A DNA stretch of 64,000 bases from Gaetbulibacter_A sp043876815 (lineage in GTDB: Bacteria; Bacteroidota; Bacteroidia; Flavobacteriales; Flavobacteriaceae), in NCBI RefSeq assembly GCF_043876815.1, contig NZ_JBAWKA010000001.1, positions 372,001 through 436,000 on the forward strand. The letters run 5' to 3'. Of this stretch, positions 27,133 through 35,093 are shown one piece after another. The notes beneath the pieces are model-generated. The model did no database searches and was not told where the DNA came from. It saw only the letters and a program-made list of their open reading frames with translations. Positions within the stretch are counted from its first letter, which is position 1. The number at the start of each line of letters is the position of its first letter. A program made the position numbers and the translations under genes.

Positions 27133-27606
27133 CTAGTTGTTCAACTCGCGGCTATCTAAACGCATAGCCAGCATATACTTTTTAAAACCAGCCTTTACGT
27201 AAGCATTTATTGCAGGAATATTTTCCGGATAGACATCCAGCCGAATTTCATAAACCTCACGTTCCTTACACCACGCAATTAAGGCGTCAATAATAGTCTT
27301 GTTGAAGCCTTGCCCACGATGTTCTTCGGGAACGAACATAAAACCTAAATAACCTTGGTATTGATGTTTTAAATAATGTCGGTCGGGTAGAATTCTGGCG
27401 TAACCTGAAGCCACTAGTTCGCCATTCAATTCACCTACCAAAAGCACGGAATTGTCATCGGTAATCAGGCTTTTTAAATTGTAGTAATGAATATCACCTT
27501 CCTGAATGGTTGGATTGAAAGGACGCTCGGCTTTAATAACACCTTGCTCAAAGTCCAACAGCGTGGGGATATCCTCTAAGGTCGCTTGTCGAATTTGTAG
27601 TGTCAT
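27133..27606 (-). CDS. GNAT-family N-acetyltransferase
   Basis: A 157-residue acetyltransferase. The acetyl-CoA motif is GFMFVPEEHRGQGFNKTIIDALI (V/I-x-x-x-x-RGxG/A type), and the C-terminal strand-helix ending is EIRLDVYPENIPAINAYVKAGF. It is convergent with the M24 peptidase gene (2 bases between stops) and 3 bases downstream of the NTF2-like gene, so it is the last gene of the - strand operon that begins with the three-part enzyme. The acceptor substrate is unknown. Confidence 0.88.
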   Translation of the reverse strand: MTLQIRQATLEDIPTLLDFEQGVIKAERPFNPTIQEGDIHYYNLKSLITDDNSVLLVGELNGELVASGYARILPDRHYLKHQYQGYLGFMFVPEEHRGQGFNKTIIDALIAWCKEREVYEIRLDVYPENIPAINAYVKAGFKKYMLAMRLDSRELNN

Positions 27607-27609
27607 ACC

Positions 27610-28038
27610 TTAACTGGAAGTGTCAGCGATAATTTTCCAATCGCCATCGATTTTTTTGAAGACCAGCATAAAAATACCATCGGCGTTACCGACTTCCCGT
27701 TTCAAATGATATTCGCCTAAAACAAAATAAGCGTCGACTGAGATCTTCGAAATATCATTGATCCTGAAACTTAGGGTGCCTGTGTGATCTTCAGTGGGAT
27801 AGGCTTTTTTATAACGTTCCAGAGTAGCATTCCAACCTGTGGTTACCCCATTGGCACCATAGAATTTTAAAGAGTCGCTTTTCCAGTACCCTTCCATAAA
27901 TTCTTCGATATTATTTTTAGACCAGGCTAATCGCTGTTCTTTCAATACTTTTTGAATGGCTTTTTTATCAGCCTCCTCATTTTGGGCGGAGCTTCCAAAA
28001 GCTATCATGAGGCAAAGGATAATAATAAGTTTTTTCAT
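27610..28038 (-). CDS. secreted NTF2/SnoaL-like (DUF4440-type) protein
   Basis: A 142-residue protein with a signal peptide (MKKLIIILCLMIAFGSSAQ). The mature part fits the cone-shaped NTF2-like fold: an N-terminal helix DKKAIQKVLKEQRLAWSKNN followed by IEEFMEGYW, and strands YFVLGEYHLKRE and GIFMLVFKKIDGDWKIIAD. The fold serves many enzymes and binding proteins, so no reaction is given. It lies between the three-part enzyme and the GNAT gene in one tight operon (5-base and 3-base gaps). Confidence 0.8.
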   Translation of the reverse strand: MKKLIIILCLMIAFGSSAQNEEADKKAIQKVLKEQRLAWSKNNIEEFMEGYWKSDSLKFYGANGVTTGWNATLERYKKAYPTEDHTGTLSFRINDISKISVDAYFVLGEYHLKREVGNADGIFMLVFKKIDGDWKIIADTSS

Positions 28039-28043
28039 TTAAA

Positions 28044-31000
28044 TTATTTTGTTTGGAAAGATAACATAAAATCTTCATTCAGTATTTTTCGTAGATAAAA
28101 AATGAGTTCCTCCGCATTGTTTTGATTGAAAACCAGAGGTGGTTTGATCTTTAAAACATTGTGATCGGGACCGTCTGAACTCATTAAAATACCGAAATCT
28201 TTCATACGATTGATAAGGTAATCTGTGTGTTCCGGTAGTGGGTTTAACCGGTCGTTTGTTAACTCGATTCCGAGGAACAAGCCTTGCCCACGCACATCTC
28301 CGATAATAGGAAAGTCCTTCGCTAACTTCATAAGTTCTCCTTTTAGGAATGAACCTATCTGCAAAGCATTTACCTGCAGATTTTCACGTTTTATAGTTTT
28401 TAATACCTCTAATCCAATGGCGCCGGAAACCGGGTTTCCACCGAATGTGTTAAAATATTCCATGCCATTAGCGAATGCTTCAGCTACCTTTTGCGTGCAG
28501 GCTACAGCGCCTACCGGGTGACCGTTACCCAGTGGTTTCCCCATGGTTACAATATCAGGAACAACATCATATAACTCGAAACCCCAAAAGGTACTTCCCA
28601 TTCTTCCACAACCGGTTTGGACTTCGTCTGAAATACATAAAGCACCTGCATTTCGAATCTCTTGATATGTTATATTTAAAAACCCTTCCGGAAGTTCAAT
28701 TTGCCCCCCACAGCTAATAATGGGTTCAACAATAAAGGCTGCGGGCTTACGGCCTTTTTCTTTAATGGTCTCTAGGCATTTTTTCACCTCGCTGACATAA
28801 GATTTTCCGGCATTCGTATCCCTATATTTTCCTCTAAAGGAATCCGGTAAAGGAAAAATATGAGTATGTTCGGGTTTCCCGTGTCCACCTTTACCATCAA
28901 ATTTATAGGAGCTAATATCCACACATAAATTGGTATTGCCGTGATACCCCACTTCTGAGGCAATAACATCTTTTTGGTTGGTAAAAGCTTTTGCCATGCG
29001 AATAGCGAGTTCATTAGCTTCACTACCGGAATTCACAAAATGGATCACACTGAGTTCTGGCGGCAAAGTTTCTAAAAGTGCTTCAGCATATTGATTTATA
29101 ATATCGTGTAAATAACGGGTGTTAGTATTAAGAACAGCCATTTGTTGCTGCCCTGCTTTAACTACGGCAGGATGCTCGTGCCCTACATGAGCGACATTAT
29201 TTATGGTATCTAAATATTTTCGGCCTGAAGGGTCCATTAAAAATGCTCCGGAGCCACGAACGATCTTTAGCGGCTTACGGTAAGACAGGCTTAAGCTTTT
29301 ACCTAAATGCTTTTTTCTGAACGCCATGAGGTCATCATCAGAAGGAACCGATTTAGGTTGAAGGGCTTTGTCTTTAAAAAGTAAATTAGGATCCGGACAA
29401 ATACTTTTCCAAATGTTGATTTGATTAGCATAGGCTACACCCGGAAAATCAATGGTGTATTCCAGTAGGGATAACATGATCTGAAAATGCAAATGAGGCG
29501 CCCAACAGCCGTTCTCCTCAGGATTTCCCAAGGCACCAATTTTTGAACCTGCTTTGATCGTATCACCAATATTCAAATTTTCAACGCTGGCTATAGATAA
29601 ATGACCATATAATGTATAGAATTCGAAACCTTTCTCTATGTGTTTCAAAACGATCAATCCGCCATATTCCTTGTATCCTGCATCGTTTTTGGCGATGACT
29701 ACAACGCCATCAAATAAGGCATTAACCGGCGTTTGCTCGGGGAGCCAATAATCGATACCCAGGTGGATGGTGCGACTTTCACGACCGTAATTACCTATTT
29801 TATCATAGGAAGTTGACGTGTAAAGCGGACGTGGTTCTAAGTAGCCACCTACGATGATTTTTTCAGGGTTTTCTTTTTGAAGTGTGTCTATTTTATATTG
29901 AAAAAAGTCCAGATCGTTGAAATTGGATTCGTGACCGACCCAGGTGCTCGATACACTCAAATCGAGAAGACAGGCGCCCGAATTTGGGGTTTCTGGAAAG
30001 AGTTGCTCTAGATCGAATTTTTGTGTTTCAGCCCAGGTTTTGAAGGCTGTTTCTTGCGGATGTGGATGGATACCACACGCTGCACGAAAACTGTAATAAG
30101 CAAAATCCGGAATAACCGATCTCCAAATTTTTAGAAGGTTCCAGGCGTCAGATTCACTGACAAGCAAATAATCATTTTCAGGATCTTTTTCTTTGGCTAT
30201 AGCCGAATTAGTTACCGAAACCACCAAACGCATGGCGATACAATTATACAAGTGTTGTAATTCTTCATCTTTTAAAGGAAAAGCCTCGTGATATCCTTTA
30301 ATAACTGGTAGAGCAGCTTCAAGCGGATCCGGATGATCCATTATAGCATAAGTACAGGTAATGGCGACATCATTGATGATCTGCGAGTAAATGGTATCCC
30401 CAAAATCAATGATCCCGCTAACCTTTGGTTGAATAAGATTAGAGGTCACGACGATATTATGGTCGTTCAGATCATTATGTACCACACTTTTCCGCAATTT
30501 TGAATAATCGTTTTGAAGCAACTCAAAAGAATTTTGAAAATGAATGATCAGCTCTTGTTCTTCCTTGGAAAATAAATTAAGGTATTCTTTGGTCCATAAG
30601 GCTTGAGCAATATCCCATGCGAATTCGTAACGCGCTTTTGGGTGTTCAAAAGTTTGAAGCATTTCAGTAATGCGACCTGCGGCAAGGCCCAATCCATAGC
30701 GTAAGTCTTTCGATTGCGGATTCATGGAATGCCACATTCTACCAGGTACCCAGCTTAATAAACGCATGTAGCGATCATTTCCAGCGTCATCTTTAAAAAC
30801 ACTTAAGGCTTTACCCTCGGTATTCAGGATGCATTCTGGAATTTTAAAATCTTTTTGTTGACCTTCCAAATGCTGTAATACGGCATTTTGATACTCTAAA
30901 GTAGTTTGAGATTCGGTTGTGCCTCCAATTTTAAGGACGTAAAGTTCGCCATCTTCTGTACTTACTTTAAAATTAATATCCTGGTAACTTACCAGAGGGG

Positions 31001-31085
31001 ATAAAGTGGCTTGTATGTTATAAAATTTAAAAAGCAGGTTTTTAACTTCCTCTTGTGTAAACTGAACTTGGGTTGGGATATGCAT
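28044..31085 (-). CDS. three-part enzyme: APH-type kinase, M23 peptidase domain, class III aminotransferase/phospho-lyase
   Basis: A 1013-residue fusion in one uninterrupted frame. (1) Residues about 1-330 are an APH-fold kinase with SVVHNDLNDHNIVV (near 205) and GIIDFGD. (2) About 430-545 is an M23/LytM domain with HLGIDYW (near 440), YTLYGHLS and the HLHFQ motif (near 532). (3) About 600-1010 is a PLP class III aminotransferase with VNSGSEANELAIR, CISDEVQTGCGRMG and the PLP Lys in TMGKPLGNGHPVG (near 849). Hydroxylysine kinase and 5-phosphohydroxylysine or phosphoethanolamine phospho-lyases are the closest characterised types for parts 1 and 3. No signal peptide is seen. Next to hydroxyproline genes, hydroxylysine is an attractive substrate; that is inference. 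Confidence 0.85.
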   Translation of the reverse strand: MHIPTQVQFTQEEVKNLLFKFYNIQATLSPLVSYQDINFKVSTEDGELYVLKIGGTTESQTTLEYQNAVLQHLEGQQKDFKIPECILNTEGKALSVFKDDAGNDRYMRLLSWVPGRMWHSMNPQSKDLRYGLGLAAGRITEMLQTFEHPKARYEFAWDIAQALWTKEYLNLFSKEEQELIIHFQNSFELLQNDYSKLRKSVVHNDLNDHNIVVTSNLIQPKVSGIIDFGDTIYSQIINDVAITCTYAIMDHPDPLEAALPVIKGYHEAFPLKDEELQHLYNCIAMRLVVSVTNSAIAKEKDPENDYLLVSESDAWNLLKIWRSVIPDFAYYSFRAACGIHPHPQETAFKTWAETQKFDLEQLFPETPNSGACLLDLSVSSTWVGHESNFNDLDFFQYKIDTLQKENPEKIIVGGYLEPRPLYTSTSYDKIGNYGRESRTIHLGIDYWLPEQTPVNALFDGVVVIAKNDAGYKEYGGLIVLKHIEKGFEFYTLYGHLSIASVENLNIGDTIKAGSKIGALGNPEENGCWAPHLHFQIMLSLLEYTIDFPGVAYANQINIWKSICPDPNLLFKDKALQPKSVPSDDDLMAFRKKHLGKSLSLSYRKPLKIVRGSGAFLMDPSGRKYLDTINNVAHVGHEHPAVVKAGQQQMAVLNTNTRYLHDIINQYAEALLETLPPELSVIHFVNSGSEANELAIRMAKAFTNQKDVIASEVGYHGNTNLCVDISSYKFDGKGGHGKPEHTHIFPLPDSFRGKYRDTNAGKSYVSEVKKCLETIKEKGRKPAAFIVEPIISCGGQIELPEGFLNITYQEIRNAGALCISDEVQTGCGRMGSTFWGFELYDVVPDIVTMGKPLGNGHPVGAVACTQKVAEAFANGMEYFNTFGGNPVSGAIGLEVLKTIKRENLQVNALQIGSFLKGELMKLAKDFPIIGDVRGQGLFLGIELTNDRLNPLPEHTDYLINRMKDFGILMSSDGPDHNVLKIKPPLVFNQNNAEELIFYLRKILNEDFMLSFQTK

Positions 31086-31303
31086 GTCTAATTAGAACAG
31101 ATTGATTGTGGTAAAAATAAATAAAAGTGATTTCAAAAAGGCTGTTTATCGATAATATTGACATCGAAATTTTTTTCAACCAATTTAGGTTTCGATTTAT
31201 CGAAAACATCTAAGAAATCGTTCAAATTGTGGTAATTTTAGTTCAGAATCAGATTATTAGCCTTCCTAAGATTTTATTTTTTTAACCCATTAAAATAAAA
31301 AAA

Positions 31304-31582
31304 ATGAATTTGAGAATTACCAATTGTAACAACTTCTTTAAAATTAAAGGCCATCTGAATCGTGAAACACTAGCCGTTTTTCAAGCTGAGTTTGATCATG
31401 TTCTGGAACGTTTCAATGCCTTCACTATTAGTATTGAAGACCTTGAAGCTATGGATCGCTATGGTGTGGAAGCTATTGCAGCGTTGCATAACGAAGCTGT
31501 TGCTCAGCACAAATCTATGTCGATCATTGGATTCGGCAGTAAGGATCTTTACGATCATTTTAAATCGGAGGTAGCCGCTTAA
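31304..31582 (+). CDS. small STAS-like domain protein
   Basis: A 92-residue protein that fits a minimal STAS/anti-sigma-antagonist fold: strand FKIKGHLNRETLAVF, FTISIEDLEAMDRYGVEAIAAL (strand plus the loop that carries the phospho-Ser in SpoIIAA), and MSIIGFGSKDLYDHF. The position of the usual phospho-Ser reads DRYG, so classical phosphorylation may be lost. The gene stands alone, convergent with the DUF4407 gene (4 bases between stops) and preceded by about 220 bases without a gene. Assignment is by fold pattern only. Confidence 0.6.
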   Translation: MNLRITNCNNFFKIKGHLNRETLAVFQAEFDHVLERFNAFTISIEDLEAMDRYGVEAIAALHNEAVAQHKSMSIIGFGSKDLYDHFKSEVAA

Positions 31583-31586
31583 ATTT

Positions 31587-32687
31587 TTAAAATACCGATT
31601 TTTGCTTATTATAAAAGGCATCAGCCTGGAGTTTTAATATCTCCTTGGCCTTTTTATGCTTATAATCGTAAACTTCAACATCCGATTCGAGGTCTGTATA
31701 CAAGCGTTGGTTAATCACCGTATCGGTCTGTAGCATACCTTCACGTGCCGTTTTGTTTTGCGTGATATGTGTTTTAATTGCGAGCTCTTCATCGTCCAAT
31801 TTATAGTCGTAAGCGCCTTTTGGTGCCAATAGTTTGGCCATGATCGGAGCAGTTTCTACGGCTAGAAATAACAGAAAGATAAAAAATGAGGGTAACCAAG
31901 GTAGCTTTCCTAAAGCTCTGATACGGGCCATGAGACCATCAAAATTATCAATAACAGGTTGCGTTTCGCCTACCTGATTGGTATAATCCGTTTTGAGTTG
32001 CTCGATACGTGATTCAAGGGCCTTGATCTTTTCTGAATTTTCTTGTTTCAGGGCTGTAAACTCTGTAAGAGCAACATCATGTTTATCTCGTTTTTCCTTG
32101 TACACGGGACCTTTTCCTAAAAGTTTAGTGCCGGTGCGGCCTTCGGCTTCGCCGATATAAACATCATACAGGTTATTTACTTCAGTCTCTTTCGTTTTTA
32201 AGGCGTTATTAAGATCTGTGATTTCCTGCTCCAAAGCTGTTATTTCAGGCGAGTATTGTTCTAATATCTGATTTTGATTTGCCAGGGTGAGATCGTTCTT
32301 TTCTTCCAGTAGTATCTGGTTGATCTCTTTTTCAAAAATCTTTAGCTCTAAAGGTTTTGAGATTACCACTGCGATAATGATCGCCAGAATAATTCGGGGT
32401 GTCGCCTGAAGGAACTCACTTTTAAAACGCCCAGTCTTTTTGATGGTCGACACAATAAAGCGGTCGAGGTTAAATATGAGCATGCCCCATATGATTCCAA
32501 AGAAAATAGCGATCCAAATATTGTCGAATACAGTATTTAAGGCATAGGCTGCCGCGATAAAGGCCATGAGCGCTGTAAAGAACACGCTGGCTCCAATACC
32601 AACGTATTTATTTTGTTCCCCGGGACTGCAGTCTTCTAAAATTTTGGCATCGGCTCCTGAGCAAAGGATAAAGAATTGCTTTAACAT
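31587..32687 (-). CDS. DUF4407 family membrane protein
   Basis: About 366 residues from the preferred ATG at 32687; the frame is open from 32738, but family members start MLKQFFILCSGAD. Membrane helices cover about 30-90 (VGIGASVFFTALMAFIAAAY, WIAIFFGIIWGMLIFNLDRF), then LAIIIAVVISKPLELKIFE, followed by a long charged coiled coil (about 135-255, with EITALEQEITDLNNALKTKE) and another helix (PWLPSFFIFLLFLAVETAP). The family is common in Bacteroidota; function is unknown. It is divergent from the SQR-like gene. Confidence 0.88.
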   Translation of the reverse strand: MLKQFFILCSGADAKILEDCSPGEQNKYVGIGASVFFTALMAFIAAAYALNTVFDNIWIAIFFGIIWGMLIFNLDRFIVSTIKKTGRFKSEFLQATPRIILAIIIAVVISKPLELKIFEKEINQILLEEKNDLTLANQNQILEQYSPEITALEQEITDLNNALKTKETEVNNLYDVYIGEAEGRTGTKLLGKGPVYKEKRDKHDVALTEFTALKQENSEKIKALESRIEQLKTDYTNQVGETQPVIDNFDGLMARIRALGKLPWLPSFFIFLLFLAVETAPIMAKLLAPKGAYDYKLDDEELAIKTHITQNKTAREGMLQTDTVINQRLYTDLESDVEVYDYKHKKAKEILKLQADAFYNKQKSVF

Positions 32688-32799
32688 GATATGATTGTTT
32701 TTTGATTGATTGTTTATTAGAACGCAAAAATCATTCAAATGTTACATCACAAAGCAAAAAACATCCATTTGAAATTCGGGTTCTAAATGACTGATTTAC

Positions 32800-32815
32800 T
32801 GTAACAAGTGTTACA
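32800..32815. promoter_or_regulatory. TGTAAC-N4-GTTACA inverted repeat upstream of the SQR-like gene
   Basis: A perfect inverted repeat TGTAAC-AAGT-GTTACA that ends 52 bases before the ATG of the SQR-like gene. A further GTTACA lies at 32741-32746. Spacing and half-sites fit a Crp/Fnr-superfamily regulator, and the same operator is seen at 12875-12890. Confidence 0.5.
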
Positions 32816-32867
32816 CTCCAAACCCTGCTTTATCTGTAAATTTACATAGGTTTTAAAACATTGAATT

Positions 32868-34067
32868 ATGAAAACTGTTGTTATTGGAGGGAACTTTGCA
32901 GGAATGACTGCTGCCCTCGAGATCAAACGAAAAGGGAAAGCACAACACGAGGTTGTGTTAATCGACAAATCACCACTTTTTCTTTTTATTCCATCGCTGA
33001 TCTGGGTTCCTTTTGGCCGAAGAGATATTCAAGATATTTCATTCAGAAAAGATACTATATTAGAGAAAAAAGGTGTCACATTTTTAAAAGCCGAAGCGCT
33101 TCAAGTGGATACTAAAAAAAATAAAGTAACAACCGACCAAGGTGATGTGTTTTATGATCATTTAGTCATTGCAACAGGGCCTAAGGTAAAATATGATGTA
33201 GCTCCCGGAGTTAAAGAATATGCGCACTACATTGGAACACCAAACGGTGCCATGAAAACCAGAAAAGCACTTGAGGAATTCAAGAAAAATCCCGGCGACA
33301 TTGTTATTGGGGCCACTCAAAATGCCGGCTGTATGGGTGCCGCTTATGAATTCCTATTTAACGTAGAAAAATGGCTTAGAGAACAAAACATTAGAAAAAA
33401 AGTAAACTTGTACTGGGTAACACCTGAAACCTTTTTAGGCCACTTTGGTATCGACGGGATTACTGGAGGGGAAACCATGTTGAAATCTTTTATGAAGATG
33501 TTTCATATTCACTACAGAACCGAAGTGGGTATCAAAGAAGTTTTTGAAGATAAAGTTGCATTGAGCACCGGTGAAGTATTGAATAGTCGTTTTACAATGT
33601 TAATGCCACCGTTTGTAGGTGTGGATTTTGTAACGAAATCTAAAGACCTAAACGCTACAGCTGCCGGATATATTCCTGTAACAGACGATTACAGACACCG
33701 TGATATTCCAAATGTTTGGGCCGCTGGTATTGCCGTAGATGTAAAATTACCTTTTACACCGGGGAAAGTACCGTTCTCTGGTCCGAAAACAGGTTATCCT
33801 TCTGATGAGACTGGTAAAATTGTAGCCGAAAATATTATTAGAACAGCTCAAGGTAAAACCGAGTTGAAGAAAAAAGCTTGGGGTAAAATACCCGGAATCT
33901 GTGTGATGGATGCCGGTAAGAAAGAGGTTATTATTTTAAGTAACAGCTTGTTCAAACCCAGAAAGTTTGCCATCATGTTACCGAATGTGATTTTTGATTT
34001 TTCAAAAGTATTATTTGAGAAATACTTTATGTGGAAAACCCGACATGGGTATTCTCAATTGCCCTAA
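32868..34067 (+). CDS. sulfide:quinone-oxidoreductase-like FAD protein
   Basis: A 399-residue flavoprotein of the SQR/NDH-2 superfamily. The FAD motif is VVIGGNFAGMTAAL at the N-terminus; further signatures are YDHLVIATGPKVKYD, NVWAAGIAVDVK and TGYPSDETGKIVAENI. A Cys in the position of the SQR redox Cys is present in QNAGCMGAAYEF, and a second Cys lies in KIPGICVMDAGKK, so two-cysteine sulfide chemistry is possible. The C-terminus has an amphipathic stretch that could attach to the membrane. It is monocistronic, with a Crp/Fnr-like site in the promoter. Sulfide is the best guess as donor, with a detoxifying role; other quinone-reducing roles remain open. Confidence 0.8.
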   Translation: MKTVVIGGNFAGMTAALEIKRKGKAQHEVVLIDKSPLFLFIPSLIWVPFGRRDIQDISFRKDTILEKKGVTFLKAEALQVDTKKNKVTTDQGDVFYDHLVIATGPKVKYDVAPGVKEYAHYIGTPNGAMKTRKALEEFKKNPGDIVIGATQNAGCMGAAYEFLFNVEKWLREQNIRKKVNLYWVTPETFLGHFGIDGITGGETMLKSFMKMFHIHYRTEVGIKEVFEDKVALSTGEVLNSRFTMLMPPFVGVDFVTKSKDLNATAAGYIPVTDDYRHRDIPNVWAAGIAVDVKLPFTPGKVPFSGPKTGYPSDETGKIVAENIIRTAQGKTELKKKAWGKIPGICVMDAGKKEVIILSNSLFKPRKFAIMLPNVIFDFSKVLFEKYFMWKTRHGYSQLP

Positions 34068-34100
34068 GATTGATTGTTAGATGTGAAAATTACAGCTTGT

Positions 34101-34982
34101 TTATGACGAGCTGTTTTTTTTGTTTTTACCAGAGCGATTGCTCTCAATAATTGCCGTGGTTAAGATAAGAGTGCCTCCGATGAAGGTATTCACGTTTGGA
34201 ATTTCGTTCAGGAACAGGTAGGCCATAATGATACCAAATATGGGCTGTACACTATTGATCAGGCTGGCCGTACTTACCGAGAAATATTTTAGTGTGTGAA
34301 TGAACAGGGAATGCCCGATGGCTGTGGTTACTAAAGCTAATAGAATCACGTAGGGATATTGCGTTTTTAGGTTACTCACATCCATAAAAAACATTACCGG
34401 GAGCAAGACCACACTGAGAATTCCGATTTGCTGCAGCATAAGCACCGTGCCGTTGTACTGCTTTACGTGCTGTTTTAAGAACAGATTTCTCAAGGCATAA
34501 CAAAAGGCTGAAAAAACACCGAGTAAAATACCTTTCACATCGCCACTTTCAAAATTAAATTCGGGGGCTAAAATGTAAATCCCAATAAGGACAATAACAC
34601 CTAAAACAATATGCACGGCATTGAATTTTGTTTTGAAGAACAAAGGCTCTAATAATGCGGTGATGACTGGAAAGGTGAATAGGGATAACATCCCCAGGGC
34701 TACATTTGATAATTTTAAGGCATAAAAATAAGTCACCCAGTGCGTACCCAGCAGCAGAGCGCTGAGTAAAATAGTAGGGAGATCTTTTTTAGATTTTAAT
34801 TTGATATTATACGATTTGTATCGGCAGAAGAGGTACAAGAATAAACCACCCAGAGCACAGCGCAACCAAATAATGGTGGGTGTTGGTAAATCGATGAACT
34901 TTCCCAGTACGCCGGAGGTGCTTATTAAAAGTGTGGCTACTGCGAGTAGGGATAGTTGGTTGGTGTGTTGGTTGTTTGTCAT
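34101..34982 (-). CDS. EamA/DMT-family transporter
   Basis: A 293-residue inner-membrane protein with about ten hydrophobic helices arranged as two EamA repeats: LSLLAVATLLISTSGVLGKF with PTIIWLRCALGGLFLYLF in the first, and GILLGVFSAFCYALRNLFLK through YFSVSTASLINSVQPIFGII with AYLFLNEIPN in the second. DMT proteins export metabolites or amino acids; the substrate is not predictable. It ends in a basic tail (NRSGKNKKNSSS). It lies downstream of the M20 dipeptidase on the same strand with a 111-base gap. Confidence 0.9.
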   Translation of the reverse strand: MTNNQHTNQLSLLAVATLLISTSGVLGKFIDLPTPTIIWLRCALGGLFLYLFCRYKSYNIKLKSKKDLPTILLSALLLGTHWVTYFYALKLSNVALGMLSLFTFPVITALLEPLFFKTKFNAVHIVLGVIVLIGIYILAPEFNFESGDVKGILLGVFSAFCYALRNLFLKQHVKQYNGTVLMLQQIGILSVVLLPVMFFMDVSNLKTQYPYVILLALVTTAIGHSLFIHTLKYFSVSTASLINSVQPIFGIIMAYLFLNEIPNVNTFIGGTLILTTAIIESNRSGKNKKNSSS

Positions 34983-35062
34983 GGTTTACGGCTTTGTGTT
35001 AGGGATTGAAGCGGCATCCTTTTTTTGACGCAGGAAAAAAAAAGATACAGCGGAAAGCCCGA

Positions 35063-35082
35063 CTCCCGCCCAAAAGCGGGAG
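35063..35082. other. GC-rich hairpin downstream of the M20 gene
   Basis: CTCCCGC (35063-35069) and GCGGGAG (35076-35082) form a perfect 7-bp stem with a 6-base loop. The nearest T-run on the - strand is more than 15 bases further on, so this is not a textbook intrinsic terminator, though it may still help end or protect the M20 transcript. Confidence 0.4.
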
Positions 35083-35093
35083 GAACACCCTTA

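Noticed and set aside
28044..31085. The 1013-residue protein as an assembly artefact joining three genes
   Set aside because: The frame is continuous with no stop or abrupt composition change, the three parts are each complete, and fused kinase plus aminotransferase proteins are a known arrangement in bacteria.
31140..31215. Several TCGAAA/TTTCGA words before the STAS-like gene as an operator array
   Set aside because: Spacing is irregular and the words are common in AT-rich DNA of this window; no symmetric arrangement holds up.
35063..35082. GC-rich hairpin as an intrinsic terminator of the M20 gene
   Set aside because: The T-run on the relevant strand is more than 15 bases away from the stem; it is kept only as a hairpin.
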